Origin: Siphonodentalium dalli
Taxonomy: Eukaryota > Mollusca > Scaphopoda > Gadilida > Siphonodentaliidae
Assembly: GCA_032622095.1 (NCBI GenBank)
Contig: CP136069.1
Span: 52,994,760 to 53,058,759 of the forward strand
Direction: 5' to 3'
DNA: 64,000 bases
Numbering within the stretch: the first letter of the stretch is position 1; each line of letters begins with the position of its first letter. Position numbers and translations under genes: made by a program. The notes under the pieces were generated by a model, which was given only the letters and a program-made list of their open reading frames with translations, did not search any database and had not been told where the DNA came from. Below, piece after piece: positions 1 through 12,104 of this stretch.

Positions 1-27
1 ATGCCATTAGCTACCCATAATAATGAC

Positions 28-415
28 TTACCAGATCAGATGTACGCTCTTTAAAATGTGTTGTCACTGTGGCCCACGCCATAAAGCGTAACAACGGACA
101 TAAGTCCACTATATGGGCTTATTTCAGATCCAAATACTCCAATATGAACCGTTGTAAATATTATAGATCGATTATGAACCTATTTGAGCTTGGATATGTT
201 ATATTATAGGTTCAATATGGGCGGAAAATAACACGACATACCAGATTTACGCTCTTTAAACTGTGTTATCTCTGTGGCCCGCGCCGTAAAACGGAATAAC
301 GGATATAAGTCCACTATATGGGCCTATTTTAGAATCAAATAAGCAAATATGAACCTATGTGAATATTATAGGTCGATTATGAACCTATTAGCGCGAGGAT
401 ATGTTGGCCTGTCTC
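28..415. repeat. Two direct copies of a dispersed ~190-bp repeat
   Basis: Copy a lies at about 28-200 and copy b at about 237-408. Both run from a 'ccagat..acgctcttta' start through 'tgtggccc(a/g)cgcc', 'aagtccactatatggg' and 'gattatgaacctatt' to 'ggatatgtt'. A third copy lies at 6876-7017. No coding potential was seen. It is probably an unclassified mobile or satellite-type sequence; the copies differ by scattered substitutions and small indels, so they are not recent. Confidence 0.8.
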
Positions 416-420
416 CACAC

Positions 421-2882
421 AGTGCCAAATGAAGAAGAAACGAATCACAACAAAACGGTTGTGTTGAAATAATTATTTTAAAAAGATGTTAGCTCATATG
501 CACAAGTTGACTTACTAGATTATTCAACCCATGTGTCAGTGACAATGCAAGTGGGTTGTGCACTATAGGGACCATCTTACCAAGTTTAGTATTATGTGTT
601 TGTTAACCCTTTCTATACTATATACTCATCCGTGAGTAGTTATCCCTTAGGAAATGCTCACACCATAAGTTCAACAATTGACTAGACGTTTGTTGAATTT
701 CTTAACACTGAATGGATCAGTGTCGCCACATTGTGTGTACAGTTACTAGTAATTTATTTGTCAGTCGGCACGATTATGCCGGCTCACAAAATAGCTTACT
801 GGCATTCGCTTAAACCGGGATTTCACGGCGGATGTTTCGTGGCGGTTTTTGTGGGACATTTAATGTTCGTTGTTTCCATATGAGGAACAAATAACATACC
901 GAGCGCACGTCCCCGCTGCGTGACGTGATTGATATATTGAGCATTTCTTAGCTTATTGACGAGGTAGAGACATAAACCTCGATAATGAACTATTTATGCT
1001 AATTGATATACTTACACAGTAAATGATACACAATTATCACCAGAATAGATCGACATCGCCATGGGGTTTTAAAACAAGGATTAGTATAAGCGTACATAGC
1101 ACGCGACTGAAATATATCAATACCATACACCCCAGAAGGCCCCTGATAAAAACAAATAACCAATACCACAACGGTACATGTGTACCTTAGCTTACTTAAT
1201 TGTAAGATAAACTTCCTTTCTTCATAAATTGGAACTTTTCATAGGTCCTAATGCTACTAAAATGATAATAATATACATGTGCATGTAAAAGACACCGGTG
1301 AATTGACGATATTTATATAGTTTGTTAGTTAATTAGTTACTTATTCAATTAGTTAATTGTGGTTTATCGTCGTTTCATCCGCTTGGCAATATCACGACGT
1401 CATCCGTTTTACGTGTGGAGGAAAGACCACGCAGAGGGTAAATATCACCGGGAAATCACTCCACTGCGTTTAGAAACCACCTACCCCCGGAAAGCAACTG
1501 ACAAACTTGCACAGATACACGAATATGATTGCCCTCCCTTAGCGTGGGTCACAAATCCCCGCTTGTCTGTGTTCGAACCAGATTCGTCAGCGGTGGACGG
1601 CCTGTGACGGTGTGATGCACTGAGCATGCACAGATCACAGAGCATGCACTCTACCGACTGGACTACCACGATATTCCTATAATACTTCCCTTCATAAATT
1701 TTGGAAATACATGTATTGATCCTCTCTTTACGTGTATCTACATATATATCAAGTGGCATATGGGATATCTTTTCTCATACCACCGCGGTTGCAAGCGATT
1801 TTCATCTCCCATAACACACTCCCCCACCTTTCATGCAAAGACCCCTGGTAAAAAAAAATCAATACATGTATATACACAAGTTGCACCTTCTGTATCTAAA
1901 TCTAAGATAAACCTCATCTACCTCGAAATATGGAATATCAAGATGTTCTCACCAACGCCGCCAAAATAGCGATATGCGATATTCATGTACTAAACGTACC
2001 GGGAATTAAATCTAGAAGATAAATCGAATACTAGTATTATTATTGATAAAAAAGTTATTTCTGGATTAATTGCCATCATTTTGAAAAATATGGAGCAGCC
2101 TTTTATTTCGATAGAGAATAGAATATATTGAACGAACCCAGCGGCTTAGTTTGTATATACAATGCATATGTATTTGACTGGGTGCAATTGTCAGCGATTC
2201 CGATCCACTCATACACAAGCATTCATGTCATGTGGCTATTATATTCAAGAAGACGATCCCCTCCGATCACTCTTTCACCCACTACGCCTTCTCGTGGAAC
2301 TGTCATAATTTGAGAACAAGATGGCGGTATTAGTTCCCGGCCGTGCACTTAGAAACCACATAGCAAATTAATCATAATAAGCATAAACTGTAATTAAATG
2401 TAATGAAGTTTTACATCCATTGTTCTGAAGAAAAACAACATGTCTCTATTTTTGTGTTATGAAATATTTTCTTTTGACATCGACGTACCTAAACATATGA
2501 TCAAGGATGATCAAAGTCAAAGATATGATCAAAGATATATAATCAGCTATGACTGCATGTCAGTGCATTTGCGTCTATCGAATTTCCGGTTGTGAGGAAA
2601 TGAGATTTATACAAATTGGAAATGGTAATGTATTTCTGAATTAATTCCCTTTAATTTGACTCATGCATCAGCCATTTGAATATATAATGACATCGGGATA
2701 TCTTCCCTGAATGCACCGGATACCGGGGGGGGGTATTTTCTCCGGGCACGTATGCCGGGGTGGGTGGGTGGTCGATGGGACCAACAAATTTTTTGTTTCC
2801 GCAACTCAAAATTGTTTTTCCTTCAAGTCTTTTTGACTGTTTTTGCAATGAGTTTGGCTCAAAGCACCTTATAATGTCAATA
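421..2882. other. AT-rich stretch without recognisable gene
   Basis: No protein family, RNA gene or bounded mobile element was recognised here. The longest open frames (82 aa at 1359-1607 plus, 92 aa at 1481-1759 minus) overlap on opposite strands and show no motif. A G-rich patch (GGGTGGGTGG type) lies near 2725-2775, and a related one sits at 3690-3780. Confidence 0.6.
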
Positions 2883-2886
2883 TTAA

Positions 2887-3415
2887 CGAACCAAAGCCGG
2901 ACGCTTTGGGTCGTATATAGGCTATATCTGATGTTGTGACGTCACCAATTATTAACTAATACGACGCTCCAATGTTTGAATTTTGGGAGCGCGAATGTTG
3001 CACAGTAGATCGGTGGGACTAAATCATTATTGTCGTAATCGGATGTCAAGAGGCCAACACAAATCAGTCGATGTGCAACATTCTCCTATTTATATAAACG
3101 TCATAAAATCATTTATTTGTTTTTATTTATAAGGGAAAGTAGGTCCATAATGAATTTCTAACGGGTCAACTCCGGCACTCTACTGGATCAAATCATAAAT
3201 AAACTAAAATCACCTAATATAGGCCAAATGGTTAATTTCAGTTCCATGCAGTCTCGTCAACATATATAACTATTTATAATTACCCCACCAAACATAAGCC
3301 TTATGGCTTATGCATGTGAATATTATTTGGTGGGAATCTATAAAGTGATTTTGACAAGAATTGTTTTAAACGCTAGATGCAGAAACCCCTATGTGATTGT
3401 TTTAGCTTTGGTTCG
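2887..3415. mobile_element. TTAA-flanked non-autonomous DNA element, 529 bp
   Basis: An 11-bp perfect terminal inverted repeat (CGAACCAAAGC / GCTTTGGTTCG) bounds the segment. It is flanked on both sides by TTAA (2883-2886 and 3416-3419), the target duplicated by piggyBac-type and a few other transposases. There is no transposase frame inside. A small nested palindrome (CATAAGCC..GGCTTATG) lies near 3293-3312. The ends do not begin with the CCC common in piggyBac-like elements, so superfamily assignment is open. Confidence 0.55.
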
Positions 3416-3419
3416 TTAA

Positions 3420-6400
3420 TTACGCTTGCGTATGATCATATTAACACAAATGAAAAAAATCATGATGATCAGACAAACAGCATAGCCTGTAGCCCATGCT
3501 AATGGATTGAATTTTGAAATCCAAGATGGCAGCTGGCAGCCATGTTTTTTTGGCCGAATAACCCCAAACTGGCTCGTTTCCTAATTACATGTCAATGTTA
3601 ACATCCATGCCAAATAGTATGCACAGAAATTCATATACAGCTGTTCAAAGTGAATTTTCCCCCGCAAATCTCTGTTTTAGTGTTAAAAGGGGGTGGGTGT
3701 CCAAAAATGGTCGGGAAAAAAACTGCCGAAAACGGAACAAATTTTTGACTCGGGGGTGGGTGGGTCCCAACAAGGGGCGAAAGGAAAAAATCAGCACACG
3801 TTTCATGATCGTAAATGTCAGTAGCGCCTTTACACGTAGAACTACATAGATTTTACTTCTCACGTGGGTGGCTGCGGCACATATTTTTTATATGCACTTT
3901 ACCGTCCACAATTGTCACTGTATATTGTTTTCTACGACGACATGCCTGCAACACAAACGGGTGTGCATGTATGATCGTATAACCTTTACTTAGTCCGCGA
4001 TCGATGGATACATTTAAACTTTATTCTCCCAGCCAATGTACATGGTACGGAGACAACGGAATACATAAAAACAATACCAAACGCCTTCATGACGCAGTGC
4101 TATTATCGCCAAGAAAAAAAAACGATTCCAATGCCATCCGATCACATTTACACCCATTATATACCTTCTCATGGGAATGTTATAATCTTTTTCATTTTCT
4201 ATTGAGAACAAAGATTAACAACGGAGGAAGAGACAAAATACACTCACTCATGCTCTCAATCCAATAAATGGAAGAGTTTCGCTTGTCCGTGCACTGGCCT
4301 ACTTTCTTACCTGTGACATGCAATTAGAACATATTTAAATGCACACAATGTGTTCGGACAATTTTAACAAACACCATTCAACTTAAAAGTAAATACGGGA
4401 ATGTTATAATCTGATAACAAGATGGTGACCCCTTCATCAATGGGGTTGGGTATTAAAACCATGCATGAAAGTATATCGGGATGGGTGGGGTATAATACAC
4501 CCGCAAGTAATATGTTTATGACTTTAAAAGTCTTATTCTACATGTATGTTTATTTGACTTTTCGCAGGTATTTGTTCAAACTGTTAAAAGCTTAAAGTAT
4601 AACTTCGAGTAACAGCTTTTAGTCTGGCTCACAGTTGTTTTAACATAACAAGTTTTGAAAGTCAGACTAAAATAAATTAGGTCTTTTGTCATAAAATGTA
4701 ACATAATAAAGTAACAAACAGAAATTACTTGGATCTTCAATAGTCTTATAAAACCCAGAAGTTTGTTTAAATGTTAAATTAAATAAGTTATACAAATTAT
4801 ACAAATAAAATAAAACTGTTTTAAATTCATATGCAGCTTAACATCTGATATAATACTACTTGTCCCCACGGTTGTAGCTAGCAATCTGATTCGTCATCTC
4901 CGGTTTAAACTTGGTTTACGTACACCTCTGGGTTTAAACATCCGTGTGACACATATATTCGAGGTTTAAACGCGCGGGTCCTTGGGTCTAAGTGACGCAT
5001 TCGTCATCTCTGGTTTAAACATGGTCCAACCAGATCCATAGCAGTAGTGTCTCTGTGTCGTCGATAAAATTACTCGTACTTTCCAAATGCGGACCGCGCC
5101 GCGTTCTATCCACAGCCAAACTCGATATCGAGTATAATTTACTAAGCGCGTGTAACTTTAAAGGAAATTGTTTGGGTATACACACCGTAGACATTGATAG
5201 TCTATCCGTTGTGACGTTACGACATCACGTCTACATTTAGAAGGGGCCCACACTTTCATGAGAACCTGTACATAATTTGATGACATATATAGCGCCCTAA
5301 ATGTAATCGCAGCTCTATCCGAGTGGTTTGCGAATCGTCGCTATTAAGAGGATGCGTGCTTTATTCCACCAATACATTTGACAACGTCCGGATATGGAGT
5401 GGCGTCGAAACGACGATACGCTCAGATAATCAACACACTGCAGCCTGCAATAATTAAATTTTTGCTCATTTCACAAATTACGTGGATAGTAGAAAATAAT
5501 CCACACACAAAAGAGCGAATATATCTCGAGAAAACAGAAATAATTGCAATCGAATTTTACACGACGTGATCATTGATCATTGCTATTGGCAGTTGAGAGC
5601 AATAAGATATACAATGTCTTTCCAATAACCGCACTAATCTATATACCATAGCATTTCTTCCCAATTACATGCAATCATACACTGCTCTTAGGAATATTGG
5701 TCTATGTTCTTAGTAGTGGATTCAGCCAAGTTTCATTTTATTCTTAACATCACTTGCCCGCAACTGGCATATCAGATCTTTAATTTGACGGTAAGCCGCA
5801 TATAAACGAGATCGCAAGTTGACAAGAACACCAGCGAATTCTTTGATCTATTCGATTCTTAGATATCGGCAAGGAAGAACTAACTGCTAACATGGATGAA
5901 TAAGCTATCAATGGATACACAAAATGTCATGTGTGAAAAAACATAACACTTAAAAAAGAGATTAACCAGTGATACGACTACACAATGGAAATGAAAAGAA
6001 ATTCAGAAGAGCAGCAGAATATCCTAACAATAATAACCAATGACAGATGCCGTTTATAACTAATATTTATTACATGATCCTACCCTTATTCCATTCAATA
6101 AACCCATTCTAAAATTGTGATATTAAACGTTCGTTTAATAACAGGAAATAGTGCCAGGTGACCTTTGACTTCTGGTTTGTCGTCTATTAACATTCCGTAC
6201 ATTACGTCTCAAAATACTGTGGCTTGCAATATTTTTCTATCAAACTATAATGATTGAAGAGTTTGAAAAGTTACGTGATTCAATATACGCCATTAAATAC
6301 CCAAAAAGAGTCTTTCTTTATCTGGGACTATCTCTTCACGCGGCCAAACAGCGCATAGTTACGTGAAACGTCATTGTATGTCTTTTTGAAACCGATGTTA

Positions 6401-6467
6401 GTTTCATGTCCCGTTTGTTGATTTAAGTATGTTTAATCTTGGTTTATGGATCATGTAATAAATAGAA
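3420..6467. other. Stretch without recognisable gene; short GTTTAAAC repeats
   Basis: No supported gene was found. Four copies of the palindromic core GGTTTAAAC lie at 4902-4910, 4931-4939, 4963-4971 and 5012-5020. Two of them share the longer context 'attcgtcatctc(c/t)ggtttaaac'. Open frames of 60-87 aa overlap on both strands and look incidental. Confidence 0.55.
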
Positions 6468-6610
6468 TCTACAATTCGTCCACAATGTATAGCAGAATTT
6501 ACAAAACTTGTCCAGTAAATTAGGTCTGAACCTCGCCAAATGCTCGGTCCAGACCTAATTTACTGGACTCGTTTTGTAAATTCCGCTATAAACTGTGGAC
6601 TCGTTGCAGA
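6468..6610. repeat. Long near-perfect hairpin, ~65-bp arms
   Basis: The left arm at 6468-6532 is the imperfect reverse complement of 6546-6610, with a 13-nt centre. The arms carry 'ccagtaaattaggtctg' and 'cagacctaatttactgg' as the best-paired part. It could be a foldback MITE or a hairpin RNA source; no flanking target duplication could be confirmed. Confidence 0.85.
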
Positions 6611-6875
6611 TCCTCTATATATATTGCATGTAAGTATTACCGCGAGCTGAGCTGTTGCAACAATTTTATTGTTTACCTTATCATCATCAACTCCAAATAT
6701 CCAACGCCATGCAAGTCACTTGACAGCCATACTATTAAACGTGTCAGCGTATAACTATGTCATTGTCGTTATACGGCCTGTTTTCCCGAAAATAAACTCA
6801 CATTGAACTTATTTCAAAAACACAAATGAGTCCATATCGGCATTATTTGTTTGCGCGTTATACGAACCTAAATTG

Positions 6876-7017
6876 TTTTACCAGATGTTCGCTCTTTATA
6901 ATGTGTTTTCATTGTGGCCCGCGCCATAAAACGGAATAACGTGTATAAGTCCACTATGGGCTTATTTCAGATTCAAATACGTCCAATATGAACCTATTTC
7001 ATCGATGATATGTTGCG
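6876..7017. repeat. Third copy of the dispersed repeat seen at 28-415
   Basis: It has the same order of landmarks as the copies at the window start ('ccagatgttcgctcttta', 'tgtggcccgcgcc', 'ataagtccactatggg', 'atgaaccta', 'gatatgttg'), but lacks the middle 'attataggtcgatt' part. It shows that the family is scattered and not only tandem. Confidence 0.75.
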
Positions 7018-7070
7018 TTATAAGATGATTTGAAGTGGGATTCAAAGCAATGCAATATTAGTTGCAGTAG

Positions 7071-9045
7071 TGGTTTAAACATATTTATTCGCCATATATG
7101 CATATAAATACATACATTCGGCTACGGGATTGAAGAACAAGTGCGGGCCACTTATATACTAATTCTCTCCCGATCACCAGCCACTCAAGTGAAATAAAAA
7201 TATGAACATGGCATTGAACAATTATATATGGTATTAACGTGTATAATGGTAAAGGTTAATTGCTGCTAGTCTCTCCCAACTTCGAATTCATATAGTTCGA
7301 AAGTATATGGTTGCTTTAATGTGTACTGTGCTCATCCATCCTTAACAATGGAAAGGTGGCAGGGCAGAGAATATGCCGTGTTCATATAGAGCGTTTATGA
7401 CTGTTGTCCTATACTCAGAAATATTATTTTTATTGTTTATTGTTTTTGTTTTCAGTAGTAGTCATCTGCTGTTGAAATTCGTATGTTCTCATCCTGGGAT
7501 GTGTCTCTTATAAAGATTTGGACAGCCTTGAAAATGTCTTCATTGTTGGAATTTGATAAGCTTGGATCTCCAAGTTTTTACTGAATAAATATTGAATCGT
7601 AGTAGCTTGTTGCAGTAGTGCATGCATTAGTCGCTGACATGGCAACACATTTCCACCAATGCGCGGAGAGTAAATTGACTCGGAATATCCTCAAGATTAC
7701 CCAGAGTTCCTCACAGACTAATAACATTTACAAGAGAATATCAACAGTCAAACCAAATTTGGCACAGTTTACCATCCCAATAAGAAGCGTGCAAATAGTG
7801 TCTGTCATTTGCAGAATGAGGTCCCCAGAGGGTGATTTTAGTTATGCTAACCCGGATAGCGGGCTAGCATCACCAAATTTACCCTCTGTGGACCTCAATA
7901 TGCTTAGGATTCACCTTCCTGGAAGTATATTATAGTCTAAAATAAACATTGTATATAGTGTACTTTTCCCCTTCTGGGAAGTTTCTGTATCCCCTAATTT
8001 GCAGAAGATAAAATGCATAATCGGGGTGACTAATGTGTGAACATCACCATCAATCTTGTCCTAGGTCTCCCATAGCAATTGAGCATGCATGCGACCACGG
8101 ATGGCGTTAAAATGATAAGCTATGGGTTTAAACATATTATTTAGCAAAATAATATGGTGACGGGATTGGAGGACAAGTGATAGTCACTTAGATGGACCTC
8201 CTCTCCCGACGACAAAACTAAATACAACATATACAAAAATGCATGTATAAATATATAAGAAGGTATACAACAGTTGTGTGTTATAGAGCTAGTACCCCCT
8301 TTAACCCAAGTTTGTGTAATCAGCTTATAGTATCTAATATAACCCCTCTCTACGAGCTTGTTTCAATAATTGACTCGCAGGGTTTTGAAATAGTCGGAAT
8401 CCTACAGGCATATTTCTTTCCAATCTCAGATATGTTGAATGTTTATTGTGTCTGTGGAAGTTGTGTCTCTTTAAAAGTCTTGGGCAGCTTTGAAAATGAA
8501 CTCGTTTTCGTTATTCTCTATGAGATATACCATACCCCCATAACACACAAACCGTTACACGAACACGACGTCACAAATTGTTGACACAATCTACCTAATT
8601 ACTACAAGCGGTCAGCAGAATAATTGGGCGTGCTTTTCAAAGCTCAGCCGAATTGCATCTGAAGCCAGTTATTTATATCGATCACGCTATCTTGCTAAGT
8701 GCTTGGAAATATTATAGTGGGCTGACTTGATGCATGCATGGGCTAGTCTTAAATTCAGCGTTTGTGAAAATGAGAATGAGGGCATCGGGCTATCATCACT
8801 AAATCCACCCTCTGTGGACCTCATACTGCTTAGGCCTCATCTTCTGGGAAGTATATATAGTCTCAAATTAACAGTATTTTAGTTACTTTTTTCCATCTGA
8901 CAAGTTTCTATATCCCCTAATTTGCAGAGTTAAAATGCATAATCGAGGTGACTGAAGGATGCAATCAACAACTTCAACTGCGGAACTTCAATCTTATCCA
9001 AGGTATCCCATAGCAGTTGAGGCCTAAGCAGAATGAGGTTCCCAG
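7071..9045. repeat. Diverged tandem duplication of a ~1-kb unit
   Basis: Unit 1 (about 7071-8080) and unit 2 (about 8126-9045) share blocks in the same order. These are 'tttaaacatatt..gggattg(a/g)(a/g)gaacaagtg' (7076 and 8128), 'tgtgtctctt..gacagccttgaaaatg' (7500 and 8462), and a long block from the CCCTCTG-GACCTC hairpin to 'taatttgcag..aatgcataatcg(g/a)ggtgact' (7810-8035 and 8770-8955). Offsets of 0.96-1.05 kb reflect indels. An open frame at 8243-8584 (113 aa) lies inside unit 2 but has no counterpart in unit 1 and no known motif, so it is not called a gene. Confidence 0.75.
7818..7896. repeat. 79-nt stem-loop inside duplication unit 1
   Basis: GAGGTCCCCAGAGGGT at the left pairs with ACCCTCTGTGGACCTC at the right. 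A second inner palindrome (ATGCTAACCC..GGGCTAGCAT) lies in the loop, giving a two-storey hairpin. The copy in unit 2 near 8775-8822 keeps the right arm but has lost most of the left arm. Confidence 0.7.
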
Positions 9046-9550
9046 AAAGTGAAGCACAATTTCGTGTTGTGGGAAATATTTCCCACTGTGTAATGTAATT
9101 CAGCATAAACTTGAAGCTGTGCTATGTTGATAATAGTCAATGAAGAAAGTAGCAAAAACATAAAGTCGGATTCCGCACAATAATATAATAGTTGAAGTAG
9201 TCTCTTGGAAAATTGAGCAATAACTTAGGTACATTGGCTTGTCATCTCTTCTTCACCATTGAAAATCCCATGTCATACTTTTGTATACATTATATGACGT
9301 CAAATTGTGCAGAGTTGCCCCGCTGTTTCGTGGACGACCGTTTCGTAATCAAATTTAATGTTTTACGATAAGACACGGATTGCGCATCGATACAAAGACG
9401 TCACCAAAAACTAATGGTAGCCGCGGGCTACGACAATGTGCAATTCTTGTGAGGTTCCCATAGCATTATATGTGGCGTTATGTTTCCGTGTTATGCATTA
9501 CTGAGATATATCGATAGTGAGAAATATCACGATACCATACTATCATACAT

Positions 9551-9708
9551 ACACAAAACGACACGATGTGTAAATGGGTGTGTCGATACGACACGAGTGC
9601 TCTCGCAGAAGGGTAGAACTAGAAGCGCTTGCGCCTCGAGTTATAACCTTCCGTGACAGCACGAGTGCCGTATCGACAATCCCATTTACACATCGTGTCG
9701 TTCTGTGT
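9551..9708. repeat. Long imperfect hairpin, ~79-bp arms
   Basis: The sequence from 'acacaaaacgacacgatgtg' is mirrored by 'cacatcgtgtcgttctgtgt', with the apex GCGC-TT-GCGC near 9630. The outer 28 bp of the arms are nearly perfect; the inner part has mismatches and small indels. A 65-aa open frame spans it, as expected for a palindrome, and is not called a gene. Confidence 0.8.
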
Positions 9709-9878
9709 TTATTACACGCTTCGCGTCCTAGAATCCGTGCATTAAAATACAGTCTTAGAAGGTGTATGTAGGCACATAGAGGGCGTGTTTTGTCATGTGT
9801 GATGATGCTTTTATTTTATATATAGTTCCGGTGTTATGGTTGAGGCGAACGTCATGTACGTCATGTTACGTCAACGAG

Positions 9879-9908
9879 ATGCGTATGGAACGTACGTTCC
9901 ATACGTAT
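9879..9908. repeat. 30-bp palindrome
   Basis: It is centred on the ACGT of 'ggaacgtacgttcc', and the arms extend to 'atgcgtat' and 'atacgtat' with one mismatch. It is preceded by repeated 'acgtcatgt(t)acgtca' words (9850-9873). It might be a binding site, but nothing nearby says for what. Confidence 0.6.
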
Positions 9909-10087
9909 TTGTAAATATGGAACAGCAATAACACTGTACTTCTGGGAACAAGCGTGTAACAAAAGACTTGTGATGTGTGCTTTGGTGCCTTTATCTTCGA
10001 TGGTAGTTTTGAGGGACTTGGAATACGTCAATTTGACGGGACGTTCAAATGGGCAGTGGGCGGACACCCACTCACTTTGTGAACCCC

Positions 10088-10539
10088 ATTTTTTTACTTA
10101 AAGAAACAAAAGTCTCGGGTTCCTATCAACAATCAGTTTGATGATTTCGCCCATTACGATGGCGACCGACATTCTCGCCACTTGTATCGCGACAGATACC
10201 GCGCCAATTCTAATGCCGATGTTTCGGGGAGGGGCGTGTGGGGGCAAATAGACTACGAGCCCAGTTGATTTCGACCTTGAACAGGATTTTCGCGTTGATC
10301 GTAACTCTCGACCATCACGGGGTCGCGATAGTAGAAATCGCGACCAGTCACAGCGACGCGATAGATAAAATGTTCATAATTCTCGTAGTGGTCGGCAACA
10401 TAGCCCAGTAAACAGGGCTGTGGTAAATCAAGGGATGCGACAACAATCAAATAGACTTGTGAGGGCAAATAGCCTAACTCTGGGCCATAGTCCACTTTCA
10501 ACACAATGCCACTCTTATGCAGGCCCCATGTCATAGACA
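10088..10539 (+). pseudogene. Possible degraded Arg/Ser-rich coding remnant
   Basis: On the plus strand, one frame (about 10100-10264) reads as a charged, Arg/Asp/His/Ser-rich peptide with words such as DGDRHSRHLYRDRYR. After an apparent frameshift near 10262 another frame continues as RNSRPSRGRDSRNRD, with one stop near 10367, ending at 10534-10536. The continuity of composition across the shift suggests a broken coding sequence, for instance a retroelement nucleocapsid or an RS-type protein. No catalytic or zinc motif was seen, and a chance composition effect cannot be excluded. The 95-aa frame on the opposite strand (10253-10540) is judged a shadow. Confidence 0.25.
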
Positions 10540-10918
10540 TATTTAAACATCCTATGAACCTTATTTAGAATTACTCCATGGAGCGTTGTCGGGTAATATG
10601 TGCAGTGATGCTATAATCAGAGCACACGGTGAATGCACTAATTAGTATACATACATATAAATCTTCATCTCGGTTTACATGAGCATGAAACAAAACTGTT
10701 CCTGTCGCACCAACAATGATGTGTTCGTGCCGATCAGCTGGGCACATGTTCGAATGTTTGGTGTGGTTTTGAGTCTTTAACTCTAACGAGTTTTAATTTA
10801 AGCATCGGTTTGAACTAATCTCAAATTTCAGACGAAGAGCATTGTGCTGTTCCAATATAATGGTAGACAGTTCAGAATGTTTCTCATCATCTCCCGTGAA
10901 AGGGCTTCCTTTTAAATG

Positions 10919-11000
10919 GTGTCCCCGTGGCCGAAGTTGTTAGCGCATGGATACCATCATCGCAGTCTGAGATTGGCGCTGGTTTGAACACAGACATGGG
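10919..11000 (+). repeat. tRNA-like sequence, probably a SINE head or tRNA pseudogene
   Basis: The sequence carries an A-box-like 'tggccgaagttgttagcgc' (compare the TGGCCGAG..AAGGCG of Leu/Ser tRNAs) and, about 45 nt on, a B-box-like 'ggtttgaacac' (consensus GGTTCGAATCC). The acceptor stem does not close and the B box deviates, so a functional tRNA is unlikely. A tRNA-derived SINE start is the more likely reading, but no tail was identified. Confidence 0.35.
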
Positions 11001-12104
11001 CGGACATTGGTCAGATTTACAAGTCTATGAACATAGTCTGGTGGCATATCAATGTTATATTCATTTAAATACATGGCCAATATATTTCGATGATAAATGA
11101 TAAGTTGTTCACGCTCACTGGCACAATCACATCTGAAGAAATGTCCTTGCCTCCATAATTATATTTTGCATTAGGACCACAGATGGGCATGTTTAAGTCA
11201 AATGGAAGAGAAGAAAATGGGACTTCGGCTAAACGGGAGGTGGACACTCCTGCCAATAGAGACTGTTGTGTTACATCCTTGTCGTCACGGACATATTGCT
11301 TGAAAGTATTTCTCGCACCCTGAATTTTTCAATTGGTATCATAAAATTTTCAACAGTCAGAAATTCCAACCTTGTGCTGACTAAAATCAATTATTATTGT
11401 AACCGGCTGTACCAGATACGTTACTGGTGCCGTGCTCTTGTGAGAACTGTGATGATCCCCCTCTTTGGTAAAAGGCCCGTTAAAAGAGTGTGTTCTTTCC
11501 ACACAACAGTTATTGCCAACAACTAGAGTATACGGAACATCCCCCTAGTGTAGAACAGAACGCAGAGACTGTGACTGTAACAGAACACTGAGCATTCAGT
11601 GTTCGCATTGGCACTAGAAAGCTTGTAGCCAAAAGTTTAGACATCTCCATATTCTATTTTGTAAAATGAAAACATTTTAAGCCACTTTTTCCCCAAGGTG
11701 TAATCGACATTTAATAATACAGATTTGGAAGTTATTGTCCATGTTAATATTAATGTTTCAATAACAGTAAAATCGATAATATAACATTGAAATTACTAGC
11801 ACAGTATAGCGCATTCATTTAGGGTATCGCACGTGATGTTTGCAACATACGGAAACTTTTACGATGCAATTCATTGTAGATACCGCTGCCTTCTGCACAA
11901 TCATGCTCGTGAAACACACTCAGCAAGCTTGAATAATTGTCTACAATAGATTGTACACTTCCCTCAACTGATAGCCATTGTGCTGTACATATGGGTGAAA
12001 CTAATATGAAATAGACACACAACGTATACACAACGACTTAATCACACACGCCTTCAAACCGCAGTGAGGCGACTGTGTTTTGTGGAACTGCAATTAGCGG
12101 TTTT
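11001..12104. other. Stretch without recognisable gene
   Basis: Open frames of 63-86 aa (for example 11266-11526 plus, 11819-12031 minus) have no recognisable family. One unit resembling the 12.8-13.05 kb minisatellite ('gtgactgtaacagaacactgagcat') occurs at about 11570-11597. Confidence 0.5.

Noticed and set aside
8243-8584. 113-aa plus-strand frame
   Set aside because: It lies within one unit of a diverged tandem duplication; the other unit does not keep the frame.
10919-11000. Functional tRNA gene
   Set aside because: A- and B-box-like words are present but the acceptor stem does not pair and the B box deviates; kept only as a SINE-head or pseudogene candidate.
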